In this document: positions 30,652 to 39,078 of the stretch, piece after piece
Layout of the letters: each line of letters begins with the position of its first letter
Position numbering within the stretch: the first letter of the stretch is position 1
From: Mycobacterium sp. 050128
GTDB taxonomy: Bacteria; Actinomycetota; Actinomycetes; Mycobacteriales; Mycobacteriaceae
Length of the DNA stretch: 64,000 nucleotides
Direction: 5' to 3'
NCBI RefSeq assembly: GCF_036409155.1
Contig: NZ_JAZGLW010000002.1
Location: 434,001-498,000 of the forward strand
Position numbers and translations under genes: made by a program
Notes under the pieces: generated by a model
Database searches by the model: none
Told to the model about the DNA's origin: nothing
The model's input: only the letters and a program-made list of their open reading frames with translations

Positions 30652-31020
30652 GTGCGCATCCACATCACCAGGGTTGCAGGCGCTGTGGTTAGCGCGTCGG
30701 CGTTGCTTGCCGCCGCAATCACGTGTGCCGGCGCGGCGGGCGCCGACGCGCAGGAAGATCAGTTTGTGGCGACGCTCGCGCAGCTACAGATTCCCGTCAT
30801 CGACAACGTGCCCGGGCTGGTCTACCGGGCTCGCGAAATCTGCGGCGAACTCGATCGCGGCGGGTCGTTCCAGTCCGTCGTAGACGAGGAGACGAACACG
30901 ACGTACGCGGGCAGTCCGTCCTTACACCTGGTTCCCGATCGCGTGACCCGCACCGCCGTCAAATTCGTCACGGCGTCAGTGACGGTCTACTGCCCTAGCC
31001 ATCAAGGCCAAATTCCCTAA
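30652..31020 (+). CDS. DUF732 family secreted protein
   Basis: A 122-residue secreted protein, typical of the mycobacterial DUF732 family. It has a Sec signal peptide (RVAGAVVSASALLAAAITCAGAAGADA), then the family domain: DQFVATLAQLQIPVIDNVPGLVYRAREICGELDRGGSF, ending in VKFVTASVTVYCPSHQG with the conserved Cys pair (REIC and VYCP) likely disulfide-linked. The start is GTG at 30652 after GCGGGAA. The role is unknown for the family. An AT-rich inverted repeat (TATTGT/ACAATA, 31023-31040) lies right after the stop. Confidence 0.88.
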   Translation: MRIHITRVAGAVVSASALLAAAITCAGAAGADAQEDQFVATLAQLQIPVIDNVPGLVYRAREICGELDRGGSFQSVVDEETNTTYAGSPSLHLVPDRVTRTAVKFVTASVTVYCPSHQGQIP

Positions 31021-31162
31021 CATATTGTTGCAGCACAATAGGTTTCATACTTGCTGTTGGTTGCGGGCATGAATCAAGGGCCGCCAGCCTCCGAAACTCC
31101 CTGTGCCTTGTCATGATTCGTGCAAGCGGCCGCAGCGTAGAGCTGCATTGCATCTCCGGGGA

Positions 31163-31465
31163 TTATCGCTCGACCTCGTCATCGACCGGCCAGCCGACTG
31201 CGGCCAACCGCCGCATTACCCGCTCGGTATCTTCGGGCGACGGCATCTCGTCGGTGAGCTTTGTGATTGCGACTCGCACGTCTGTGCCGTCGACCGACTT
31301 GTCGCTGCCGGAGATCACCGCCGCGGCGACAGCGATGACATCGTCGTCGGAAAGGCGGCGACGAAGCAGGGCGAGTAGCGGCACGTAGTCGCGGGTCGGA
31401 ATACCTTCTGGGTAGCCGGCACGCAGGAAACCAACAGCCCGCATCACCACATCCGACAGCGACAT
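31163..31465 (-). CDS. DUF3349 family protein
   Basis: A 100-residue cytoplasmic all-helical protein of the mycobacterial DUF3349 family, close by eye to M. tuberculosis Rv0543c in length and sequence: SDVVMRAVGFLRAGYPEGIPTRDYVPLLALLRRRLSDDDV, then VDGTDVRVAITKLTDEMPSPEDTERV. The ATG at 31465 follows GGGGGAG, so the longer frame to 31543 is not used. Family function unknown. It is divergent from the phoU-like gene, with a 146-nt gap. Confidence 0.88.
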   Translation of the reverse strand: MSLSDVVMRAVGFLRAGYPEGIPTRDYVPLLALLRRRLSDDDVIAVAAAVISGSDKSVDGTDVRVAITKLTDEMPSPEDTERVMRRLAAVGWPVDDEVER

Positions 31466-31611
31466 CGACTCCCCCGCTCTTCGACTCCCTGGGTTAACAA
31501 CCCTTGCTCGTCCCGCCACCAGCAGGGAACCCCTTTCACCCATCAGAAACAGCCTGTTAATAGTTTGTCCGACGGGGCCACCGTTTGTACTCGTCCGCTT
31601 AAGGTTGCGAC

Positions 31612-32259
31612 ATGCGCACAGCGTTCCATGAGCAGCTCGATTCGCTCAGCGAAACACTGAGCGAGATGTGCGGCCTGGCAGGTGAGGCGATGGAGGGGGC
31701 GACTCACGCACTACTACAGGCGGATCTGACGATGGCCGAAGCTGTGATCGCCAGCCACGCGCGCCTTGCCCAGATGCGAAGTGAGGCCGAGGAGGCCGCA
31801 TTTGTGTTGCTGGCTCTACAAGCGCCCGTCGCAAGCGATCTACGAACCGTGGTCGGGTCCATGCAGAGCGTCGCGGATGCCGAGCGGATGGGAGGCTTGG
31901 CGCTGCACGTCGCCAGGATCGCGCGCCGCCGCCACCCAGACCGCGCACTACCTAAAGAAGTGACCGGCGACTTCGCCGAGATGGGCCGGATTGCGGTGGA
32001 TTTGGGCCGAAGCGCAAGAGATGTCGTGCTCTCACGCGATCCGGAGCAGGCCGCACAGATCAGCCGGGATGACGAAGAGATGAACCGGCTTCACCAACAC
32101 CTATTCACCGTCCTCAAAGAGAAAGACTGGCCGCACGGCGTATCGACCGCCGTCGATGTCACTCTGTTAGGTCGCTTTTACGAGCGCTTCGCCGACCACG
32201 CCGTCGAAATCGGACGTCGTGTCATATTTCAGGCAACCGGAGAGGCCCCCGGTGAATGA
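31612..32259 (+). CDS. phoU: PhoU-like phosphate-signalling regulator
   Basis: A 215-residue protein of two three-helix PhoU repeats. Each repeat carries its acidic metal-binding face: one around [19 protein letters not shown] and one near [22 protein letters not shown], matching the E/DxxxD pattern of PhoU. PhoU links the Pst transporter to SenX3/RegX3-type phosphate signalling. No pst genes are beside it, as for phoY1/phoY2 in M. tuberculosis, so it is one of possibly two paralogues. The start is the ATG at 31612. Confidence 0.9.
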   Translation: MRTAFHEQLDSLSETLSEMCGLAGEAMEGATHALLQADLTMAEAVIASHARLAQMRSEAEEAAFVLLALQAPVASDLRTVVGSMQSVADAERMGGLALHVARIARRRHPDRALPKEVTGDFAEMGRIAVDLGRSARDVVLSRDPEQAAQISRDDEEMNRLHQHLFTVLKEKDWPHGVSTAVDVTLLGRFYERFADHAVEIGRRVIFQATGEAPGE

Positions 32260-32469
32260 CGGCTTACCGCACCCCAGTCGAGTCTGCTTGCACGACAGTC
32301 GATTTAGAGCGCGGACGGTCGCGTCGGATCGTAGGTGACCCTGTTCGCCGACTCAACGTCCGGACGCGCCCGGTTTTCTGGCCCTTCAGGATTTCGTCGA
32401 TGACAGAATAAACTCGGCTGCACGGTTTCCGGCCGCCGATCGTTGTTCAGCAAAGGGGAGCTCGAGCGG

Positions 32470-33678
32470 ATGGATCGCCCAAACAAGGGGATCAGCCGAC
32501 GCGGATTGATTTTCGCGGTCGCGGGCGCCATCGCGCTCACCGCGGTGAACCAGCCGACGCAAGCGGCGGCGATTATGCAGAAGTCGTCCCCCGGCCCGGT
32601 GGGGCCCGCGGAGCGCGCGGACCTGGCGGAGCGGGCTGTCATGGAGCGGCACGTGCACACGCTTTGGTGGCAGTCGGGGATGCAACTGGGCACGCTGCAC
32701 TGGCCGTCGTCCCTGTTCGACCAATTGTTGTTGTTCCGTTGGTGTTACTGGTGGCAGGCGCACCTGCTGGACTGCGCAGTGGATGCCGCGTACCGCGCGC
32801 GCACCACCGAACGCATCGACCGCATCGGCGCCATCGCGCGCGGCATTCACACCCGCAATCTCGCCACCTGGACCAACTCCTACTGCGACGACATGTCGTG
32901 GCTGGTGCTGGCGCTCGAACGCGCCGACAGGCTGCTCGGCGTCCGATTCGACGACGCCATTCCGAAGCTGCGGACCGCGCTGCTCGACGGCTGGAACCCG
33001 GCCGTCGGCGCGGTGCCCTGGAAGATCGGCCACGATTACTACAGCACCTCCGGGATCGGTCCGACCGGCATCGCGATGGCGCGCCTGGGCAACCTGTCCC
33101 GCGCCGAGCGGCTCGCCGATTACCTGCACACCCGGTTGCGCGACAGCCAAAGCGGCCTCATCTTCGACGGCGTGCACGAACCCAGCGGGCGGATGGATCG
33201 CTCCCTGCTGACCTACTGTCAGGGCGTGGCCATCGGCCTGGAGACCGAATTAGCGCTGCGCACAAACGATTCGATCCATCGTGACCGCGCGGCAGCGCTC
33301 GTCGCCCGTACCGCCGACAGGCTGGCCGACGGGGGTGTGATCGCCGGGTGCGCCGGGAACGACTCCGGGCTGTTCATGGGCATCCTCGCCAGGTATCTCG
33401 CTCAGACCGCGCTGGCCCTGGGCGACACCACCGCCGCGCAGCTCGTGCACGCCTCGGCGCGGGCCGCCTGGGACAACCGCGCCGAAGTGGACGGCCTGCC
33501 ACTGTTCGGTGCGCATTGGAACCGCCCGGTCACCGCGCCGGCTGGTCTGGAAACCTTTACCCAGCTTGCGGACTCGTCGCACGCGTCCCCGCCGAACCCG
33601 GGCCGCGATCTCTCGATACAGCTGAGCGCGTGGATGCTGCTCGAGGCGGATTACCAGCTCACCGCCGCGGGGCACTGA
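32470..33678 (+). CDS. Tat-exported GH76-like glycoside hydrolase
   Basis: A 402-residue exported protein. The N-terminus ISRRGLIFAVAGAIALTAVNQPTQAAA is a twin-arginine signal peptide. The mature chain is helical (alpha6-barrel-like) and carries the adjacent Asp pair expected of GH76 alpha-1,6-mannanases (YCDDMSWLVLALERADRL, Asp140-Asp141), plus GVIAGCAGNDSGLFMGILARYL late in the chain. GH76 enzymes cut alpha-1,6-mannan, the backbone of mycobacterial lipomannan, which is a plausible envelope substrate. The ATG at 32470 is preceded by GGGGAG at about 10 nt. The 210 nt between phoU and this start show nothing clear. Confidence 0.75.
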   Translation: MDRPNKGISRRGLIFAVAGAIALTAVNQPTQAAAIMQKSSPGPVGPAERADLAERAVMERHVHTLWWQSGMQLGTLHWPSSLFDQLLLFRWCYWWQAHLLDCAVDAAYRARTTERIDRIGAIARGIHTRNLATWTNSYCDDMSWLVLALERADRLLGVRFDDAIPKLRTALLDGWNPAVGAVPWKIGHDYYSTSGIGPTGIAMARLGNLSRAERLADYLHTRLRDSQSGLIFDGVHEPSGRMDRSLLTYCQGVAIGLETELALRTNDSIHRDRAAALVARTADRLADGGVIAGCAGNDSGLFMGILARYLAQTALALGDTTAAQLVHASARAAWDNRAEVDGLPLFGAHWNRPVTAPAGLETFTQLADSSHASPPNPGRDLSIQLSAWMLLEADYQLTAAGH

Positions 33679-33706
33679 GCCCGCGGCGGCTCCGAGTGGC
33701 GCATCC

Positions 33707-34723
33707 TCAGTGCCCGCTCAGCGTCAGCGTTCCCTTCGTTTGAAGCACTTTGCTGGCGATGATTTTCTCGGTCTTACGCGCCTCGCGCTCCAGATAGCGC
33801 TGCTTGGATTCGTCGAATTTGTCGGAGGCTTCTTCGAGTTCCTTGACCAGCAAGGCGAGGTCGTCACGCATCCTTGCGGCCTCGCCGGTGAAGTCTTCCC
33901 GTTCGAAGATGCGCCACTTCTTGAGCACGGGCATGACCACCTCGTTGAGATGGATGCGCGGGTCGTAAACACCGCCAACGGCGATGATTACCGCCTTGCG
34001 CCGAAACTCCGGGACCGTGAACCCGGGCATCTTGAAGTTGCGCAGGATTCGGTGCACCGATTTCATCGCTTGATTGGGCGCGATGTCCAGACCTGCCGCG
34101 CTGACATCCCGATAAAAGATCATGTGCAGGTTCTCGTCGTGCGACACCCTGGCCATCAACTGTTCTGCGATCGTGTCATTGCTGACTTTGCCCGTGTTGC
34201 GGTGCGAGACGCGGGTGGCCAATTCTTGAAACGAGACATACATGACGGAATCAAACAAGCTCTCAGCAAACGTATCGCCCTGCCGATTCTGGCCGGGGCT
34301 GAAGCCCCGCGTCATTTGCTCCATGCGGAGCTTTTCCAGCTCTACCGGGTCGACGGAGCGGGTGACCACCAGGTAGTCGCGGAGCGCCGTGCTGTGCCTG
34401 GCCTCTTCCGCGGTCCACCGATTCACCCATTGCCCCCACGGGCCGTCCATGCTGAAGTTCATCGCGATCTCACGGTGATAGGACGGTAAATTGTCCTCGG
34501 TCAGCAGGTTTTGCACCATCGCCACCTGGGCGACGTCAGGCAATCGGGTCTGTCCAGGCTCCCAATCTTGGCCGTCCAGCGCATAGAAATTTCTGCCATC
34601 CGACCAGGGCACGTAATCGTGCGGATTCCATTCCTTGAACATCGACAGGTGGCGGTTGAATAGCTGTTCAACGACCGGTTCAAGTTCGCGGAGTAGCTGC
34701 ACGTTCGTCAGGTCCTTGGACAC
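33707..34723 (-). CDS. desA1: Acyl-ACP desaturase, DesA1-like
   Basis: A 338-residue soluble di-iron desaturase that puts a double bond into long acyl chains on ACP, feeding mycolic acid synthesis. The length equals remembered M. tuberculosis DesA1 and the sequence follows it closely: QLLRELEPVVEQLFNRHLSMFKEWNPHDYVPWSDG, TEDNLPSYHREIA, WTAEEARHSTALRDYL (iron ligands Glu and His) and VSHDENLHMIFYRD (second Glu-x2-His). The start is GTG at 34723 after GAGGAGG. A palindromic site upstream (34759-34783) may bind a lipid regulator. It could be a second desA1-type copy rather than the main one. Confidence 0.88.
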   Translation of the reverse strand: MSKDLTNVQLLRELEPVVEQLFNRHLSMFKEWNPHDYVPWSDGRNFYALDGQDWEPGQTRLPDVAQVAMVQNLLTEDNLPSYHREIAMNFSMDGPWGQWVNRWTAEEARHSTALRDYLVVTRSVDPVELEKLRMEQMTRGFSPGQNRQGDTFAESLFDSVMYVSFQELATRVSHRNTGKVSNDTIAEQLMARVSHDENLHMIFYRDVSAAGLDIAPNQAMKSVHRILRNFKMPGFTVPEFRRKAVIIAVGGVYDPRIHLNEVVMPVLKKWRIFEREDFTGEAARMRDDLALLVKELEEASDKFDESKQRYLEREARKTEKIIASKVLQTKGTLTLSGH

Positions 34724-34758
34724 GAAACCTCCTCAGTTATCTATCTATCGCTGGCGCA

Positions 34759-34783
34759 ATGTACATGTGTCATGCGGTTACAT
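34759..34783. promoter_or_regulatory. Possible operator between desA1-like and permease genes
   Basis: Outer arms ATGTA and TACAT with an inner CATG-ACA-CATG repeat form an imperfect 25-bp palindrome 36 nt before the desaturase GTG. TetR-type lipid regulators use sites of this size. No regulator gene is adjacent, so this is only suggestive. Confidence 0.3.
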
Positions 34784-34957
34784 TAAGATTGCACACGCGC
34801 GGATGAAGGAAATAGGGTCCAAAGTCCTTACGACCAGAACAGTGAGCAGACGGCCACTGCCGCAGTCACTTTCGGCCCCGGGAGGAGTCGCTTCTCGCCC
34901 GTCTCGGCGAATTCGGCCTCATGGCCGCGCCGGTGGAATGTGGTGCGGAGCGGTGCG

Positions 34958-36577
34958 ATGAGCAAGGGTGAGGTCATGACCGGTCCGGAGAGCGGGGCTG
35001 CGGCGGCGACCGTCGAGAGTAAAGGCCTCCGGGGCGGTGCACTCGGGCTGCTCTCCAGCGTGGTCGTCGGGTTGGCGTCCATGGCGCCGGCCTATAGCCT
35101 CGCCGCGACGCTGGGTCTGATCGTAGCCAGTGGCGGCGCCCAACTCTGCGGCGTCAAAGCCCCAGCCGTCGTGCTCATTTCATTCATCCCGATGTACTTG
35201 ATCGCCACCGCCTACCAGGAACTCAACAGGGCCATACCGGACTGCGGCACCACGTTCACCTGGTCGTCGCGGGCATTTGGACCCATCGTCGGCTGGCTGG
35301 GCGGCTGGGGCATCATCGCGGCAGAAGTGATCGTGATGGCCAACCTGGCCGAGATCTCCGCGGATTATTCGTTCAGATTCGCCGCAGACCTGGGCTGGCT
35401 TTCGCTCGCGGACGTGACCAACGACAGGGTCTGGCCGACGGTGGTAGGCGTCTTCTGGATCGTGACGATGACCTATATCTGCTACCGCGGAACCCAGGTC
35501 TCGGCCAGAGTGCTGCACGCGCTGCTGGCCTTTCAGATCGTGGTGCTGGTCGCCTTTTCGGTGGTCGCACTGGTCAAGACGTATTCTCTTGACGCCCAAG
35601 GGGTTTCGCTGCACCCATCGCTGTCCTGGTTCTGGCCCGGCGGTCTTGATTTCGGGTCGACCATCGCCCCAGCAGCCCTGATGGCGATCTTCATGTACTG
35701 GGGCTGGGACACCGCCGTGGCATGCAACGAGGAATCCGACGACCCCAGCCGCACACCTGGCCGCGCCGCCATCATCTCGGCTCTGCTGCTGCTGGCGACC
35801 TACACCCTGGTGACCGTGTCGGCCATCGCGTTCGCCGGTGTCGGGACCCAGGGCATCGGGCTGAGCAACCCCCACAACTCGAAAGACAGCTTCGCAGCCA
35901 TCGGCCCAGCACTGTTCGGCAACGGCGTCCCCGGAAGGATCGCACTGCTGTTGCTCGCGACGTCGATCCTGACGTCGGCCCTGGCGTCGACGCAGACGAC
36001 AATCTTGAAGACGGCGCGCACCACCCTATCGATGGGCGTGTTCAAGGCGCTGCCGGAGTCGTTCGCCAAGACCCACCATCGCTACCTCACGCCGACCACC
36101 TCCACCGTCGCGGTCGGCGTCGTGTCCATCCTTTTCTACGTCCTTTTCACACTCATCAGCGAGAACCTGCTCGCCGCGCTGATCGGATCGGTGGGGCTGA
36201 TGATCGCGTTTTACTACGGGCTCACCGGATTTGCGTGCGCGTGGTACTACCGCAACACCCTGACCAGATCGGTGCGAAATCTTGTGGCGCGCGGCGTCGT
36301 CCCGTTGCTGGGCGGCGTGACGCTACTGATCGTGCTCATCTACGGGCTCAACCAGTACGCCCGGCCCGAGTGGCTGACCGACGACAACGGCAACAACATC
36401 ACGATCCTCGGAGTCGGCGCCGTCGCGGCGGTCGGCATCGGCGCGATGCTGCTGGGATCGATCCTGATGGTGATGTGGTGGGCGATATCCCCGGACTTCT
36501 TCCGCGGCCGCACCATGACGCGCGGCAGCACCGCAGCGGATTCCGGCGGGGAGGTCGCTCAAGCGGGAGGCCCTTGA
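34958..36577 (+). CDS. APC family amino acid permease
   Basis: A 539-residue inner-membrane transporter with about twelve to fourteen hydrophobic helices. The N-terminal substrate-site region GALGLLSSVVVGLASMAPAYSLAATLG and the consensus segment GTTFTWSSRAFGPIVGWLGGWGIIAAEVIVMANLAE mark the amino acid/polyamine/organocation superfamily. DTAVACNEESDDPSRTPGRAAIIS matches the conserved loop of bacterial permeases. The ATG at 34958 follows GCGGAG at 7 nt; an ATG at 34976 is also possible. Substrate not readable. It ends 250 nt before the RiPP-like operon and need not belong to it. Confidence 0.88.
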   Translation: MSKGEVMTGPESGAAAATVESKGLRGGALGLLSSVVVGLASMAPAYSLAATLGLIVASGGAQLCGVKAPAVVLISFIPMYLIATAYQELNRAIPDCGTTFTWSSRAFGPIVGWLGGWGIIAAEVIVMANLAEISADYSFRFAADLGWLSLADVTNDRVWPTVVGVFWIVTMTYICYRGTQVSARVLHALLAFQIVVLVAFSVVALVKTYSLDAQGVSLHPSLSWFWPGGLDFGSTIAPAALMAIFMYWGWDTAVACNEESDDPSRTPGRAAIISALLLLATYTLVTVSAIAFAGVGTQGIGLSNPHNSKDSFAAIGPALFGNGVPGRIALLLLATSILTSALASTQTTILKTARTTLSMGVFKALPESFAKTHHRYLTPTTSTVAVGVVSILFYVLFTLISENLLAALIGSVGLMIAFYYGLTGFACAWYYRNTLTRSVRNLVARGVVPLLGGVTLLIVLIYGLNQYARPEWLTDDNGNNITILGVGAVAAVGIGAMLLGSILMVMWWAISPDFFRGRTMTRGSTAADSGGEVAQAGGP

Positions 36578-36764
36578 GTTTGCCGGGCTGATATCGCAAG
36601 TTCCTCAGGCGATCTGTTGCCTAGCCTGTGGTGTCCAACCCGTCTATTCGGTCCTCGTCCGGCGACCTGCGGTCCATCCGCTGCGCGGGCTCGCCAACTC
36701 ATGGGACCAACGGCCCTAGCCCCAAGGTGTGCTAACGCGCACGCTCACTTCGTGCGGTGAAGTT

Positions 36765-36790
36765 GAGACGGCCGTCTCGAAGCTGCAGCT
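36765..36790. promoter_or_regulatory. Paired palindromes upstream of the radical SAM operon
   Basis: GAGACGGCCGTCTC (36765-36778) is a perfect 14-bp palindrome, followed two bases later by AGCTGCAGCT (36781-36790), a perfect 10-bp palindrome. They lie 38-63 nt before the ATG of the first operon gene, a normal operator position. No regulator gene is adjacent. The rest of the 36578-36827 gap holds nothing recognisable. Confidence 0.4.
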
Positions 36791-36827
36791 GCGGCGCATA
36801 GTTCGACCACCCGGGTAGGAGGAGATT

Positions 36828-37445
36828 ATGGGGGAATTACGGCAATTGGACCTGGTGTCCACATACATGCAAGCGCCCGTGCTAGGCGCCCACACTATCT
36901 CGCTTCGGCTCGACGAGTCAGAAGCAGGGCATATGAACGGCCAGCTCACTCTTGACCCGAATACTTGCACTCTCGACGGCTGGGGTGACCACGGCGGATG
37001 CACCAAGATGGCCGTTATGCGTCGAGATGCGACGGCGACAGCGATGAAAGCTCTTGACCCCCAAGGCCATAACCGAGTCCTGTGGGTTCTGGACGCTCGC
37101 GGAGCATCAACGGACGATGTCAAGCTGATCGAGTACCCGCAAGCAAACCTGTGGTACTTGACAGTGGGTGAGGCGTCGGTGGTGCCACTTTTTGATTCCC
37201 GGCTCTTCGCTGCCGATCCAGCGGGCACCATCCAGATGCGTTACGGCATGCCGCTTCGGGATCTCACCCAGCGTGGCGATGTCAATGAAATGCGAGCCGA
37301 GGCTGAGGTCGTTCGAAACGCGTTGGGCGCGCTAGATGCACATCCCGAGCTCGGTCAAGCCTGCGCACTTGACGCCGGCCACGTCGCCGATGTTCGCGCT
37401 GCCCTGGCAGACCTCGACGACGCGCTGGCGAATCTGAAGGATTGA
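36828..37445 (+). CDS. GDL-motif (DUF1843-like) protein, candidate RiPP precursor or partner
   Basis: A 205-residue protein opening the operon, with a strong ribosome site (GGAGGAG, 6 nt from the ATG). Residues 1-135 form a globular region of unknown fold (LTLDPNTCTLDGWGDHGGCTKM; NRVLWVLDARG; ANLWYLTVGEASVVPLFDSRLF). Residues 139-152 read YGMPLRDLTQRGDV: Tyr, ten residues, then Gly-Asp-Val. This matches the Y-x(10)-GDL signature of short peptides next to a known group of radical SAM/SPASM maturases. The tail HVADVRAALADLDDALANL also looks like DUF1843. Known partners are, as I recall, much shorter, so a 205-residue form with its own N-terminal domain is unusual. Whether it is modified is inference. 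Confidence 0.7.
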   Translation: MGELRQLDLVSTYMQAPVLGAHTISLRLDESEAGHMNGQLTLDPNTCTLDGWGDHGGCTKMAVMRRDATATAMKALDPQGHNRVLWVLDARGASTDDVKLIEYPQANLWYLTVGEASVVPLFDSRLFAADPAGTIQMRYGMPLRDLTQRGDVNEMRAEAEVVRNALGALDAHPELGQACALDAGHVADVRAALADLDDALANLKD

Positions 37446-37448
37446 CGC

Positions 37449-38936
37449 GTGACGCAACCGACGCGGTTGCCGAGCGCGCAGGACTGGACGGCCGCACGGC
37501 CCGTATATGTGGTGTGGGAGCTGACACTGGCCTGCAACCAGCACTGTGGCCACTGCGGTTCTCGAGCGGGAAGCAAACGCAGTGGCGAGCTCACGTTGGA
37601 CGAATGCCGCGACGTGATCGAGCAGCTCGCGGCACTGGGCACCCGGGAGATCACGCTCATCGGCGGAGAGGCTTATCTGCGACGTGACTGGGTCGAGGTG
37701 GTTCGCGCCATCTCCGAGCACGGGATCCTCGCCACCATGCAGACCGGTGGCCGTGGGCTTCACCCACACGTTCTCGACGCCGCAATCGCCGCTGGTCTGC
37801 GTTCGGTTGGGGTATCAATCGACGGACCCGATGATGTGCACGACGCGCTGCGCGGCGTCCCGCGATCCGCCGCATCGGCGTGGCGCCTGCTGACGTTGTG
37901 CCGTGATCGCGGACTACCGACGACTGTGAACACAACTGTGACGCCCCCGGCGTTGACGCGACTGGAGGAGATGTTCGAGCGGCTTATCCAAGCCGGTGTA
38001 TCCACCTGGCAGGTCGGCATCAACGTGGCCATGGGTCGGGCAGCCGACGACCCGACTCTGCTGCTGCAACCGTATGACTTGCTCGAGCTGGTTCCGCGGC
38101 TGGCGGCGCTGGCCCGTGCCGGTCAACTCCGCGGCCTGGTCATCATGCCGGGAAACACCATGGGCTACTTCGGCCCCGACGAGGCGCTGCTACGACAGGG
38201 CGGCGATACGCGCGTGCACTGGACAGGTTGCAACGCCGGTCGCAACGGCATGGGTCTGGAATCCGATGGCACGCTCAAAGCCTGTCCGTCGCTGCCTCGC
38301 GAAGACTACGCCGCCGGTAACGTGCGCGAATTCCCGATCGAACAACTCTGGCAACGCTCCGACGGGGCACGATACCTCCGCACCCGGACCGTAGACGATC
38401 TGTGGGGATTCTGTCGCACGTGCGTGTACGCCGCCGACTGCCTGGCCGGGTGTACTTGGGTCAGTCATTCCTTCCTGGGCCGGCCGGGCAACAATCCGTA
38501 CTGCCACCACCGGGCGCTCGCGCTTCAGCAGCAGGGTTTTCGCGAGCGGGTGCAACGGGTCAGCGCACCGCCGGGTGAGCCGTTCGATATGGGCGAATTC
38601 ATTTTGATCCTTGAACCCGAGGATGGGCGCGGTCTCGGCGAGGTTCAGGTCCCGCCGGTCTGGTCTCGCCCCGACACGCGTGATCGCGCCGAGCGACCTG
38701 TGCCGCGAAGACTCGCGCTGTGTCCCGATTGCGGGCGGTATTCGGATCCGGTGCATGGGGAATGCGTCTACTGCGGCTGCGATTTGGCTCAAGCAAATTT
38801 CGAGCGGGCGCGGCATTTGGCTCAGGCCCGTCAAGCGCTGGTCCACCTTCGCAATACACTCGACGAATCGTCTTGGTGGTCTGACGGGCGAGCGGCTTTT
38901 TTCTCATCGTCTAGGCAACGTCAACAGGAAAGGTGA
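37449..38936 (+). CDS. Radical SAM/SPASM maturase (GDL-peptide-associated type) with C-terminal zinc ribbon
   Basis: A 495-residue enzyme. The radical SAM cluster motif CNQHCGHC (Cys29, 33, 36) sits in VWELTLACNQHCGHCGSRAG. The barrel follows with LIGGEAYLRRDWVEVV, SVSIDGPDDVHDALRG and NPYCHHRALALQ. SPASM cysteines are in HWTGCNAGRNGMGLESDGTLKACPS and FCRTCVYAADCLAGCTW, for auxiliary Fe-S clusters. By eye this is the group annotated as GDL-motif peptide-associated maturases. An added tail (about 415-495) holds a zinc-ribbon pattern (CPDCGRYSD...CVYCGC) and a helical end, perhaps for substrate binding. The GTG start is 3 nt after the upstream stop: one operon. The chemistry performed on the substrate is unknown. 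Confidence 0.87.
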   Translation: MTQPTRLPSAQDWTAARPVYVVWELTLACNQHCGHCGSRAGSKRSGELTLDECRDVIEQLAALGTREITLIGGEAYLRRDWVEVVRAISEHGILATMQTGGRGLHPHVLDAAIAAGLRSVGVSIDGPDDVHDALRGVPRSAASAWRLLTLCRDRGLPTTVNTTVTPPALTRLEEMFERLIQAGVSTWQVGINVAMGRAADDPTLLLQPYDLLELVPRLAALARAGQLRGLVIMPGNTMGYFGPDEALLRQGGDTRVHWTGCNAGRNGMGLESDGTLKACPSLPREDYAAGNVREFPIEQLWQRSDGARYLRTRTVDDLWGFCRTCVYAADCLAGCTWVSHSFLGRPGNNPYCHHRALALQQQGFRERVQRVSAPPGEPFDMGEFILILEPEDGRGLGEVQVPPVWSRPDTRDRAERPVPRRLALCPDCGRYSDPVHGECVYCGCDLAQANFERARHLAQARQALVHLRNTLDESSWWSDGRAAFFSSSRQRQQER

Positions 38937-39078
38937 CGCATCTCCGTTGCATCACGAGGCCAACGGCTTTCGTGGTCCGGGCCGGCGCGCCGATGCACAT
39001 CGATCACCATGGCACGTGTCAGGAATACGCGCCTGATTTGAACTCAGGTCCGCGTGGAGCTACTAGTGCACGGTAACG

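Noticed and set aside
31023..31040. TATTGT/ACAATA hairpin after the DUF732 gene, considered as an intrinsic terminator.
   Set aside because: Stem is AT-rich and short, with no T-run; mycobacterial terminators of this type are weak candidates without data.
36587..36600. CGGGCTGATA resembling the plus-strand end of tRNA-Pro (CGGGCTGACA), considered as an alternative left attachment site.
   Set aside because: About ten bases with a mismatch, and no further T-arm similarity; too short for an attachment repeat.
39021..39047. Hairpin CCTGA-TTTGAAC-TCAGG sharing GATTTGAAC with the tRNA-Pro T-loop, considered as the left attachment site of the island.
   Set aside because: Only nine bases match, and they are the generic T-loop sequence; the rest does not align with the tRNA-Pro 3' end and no cloverleaf can be built.
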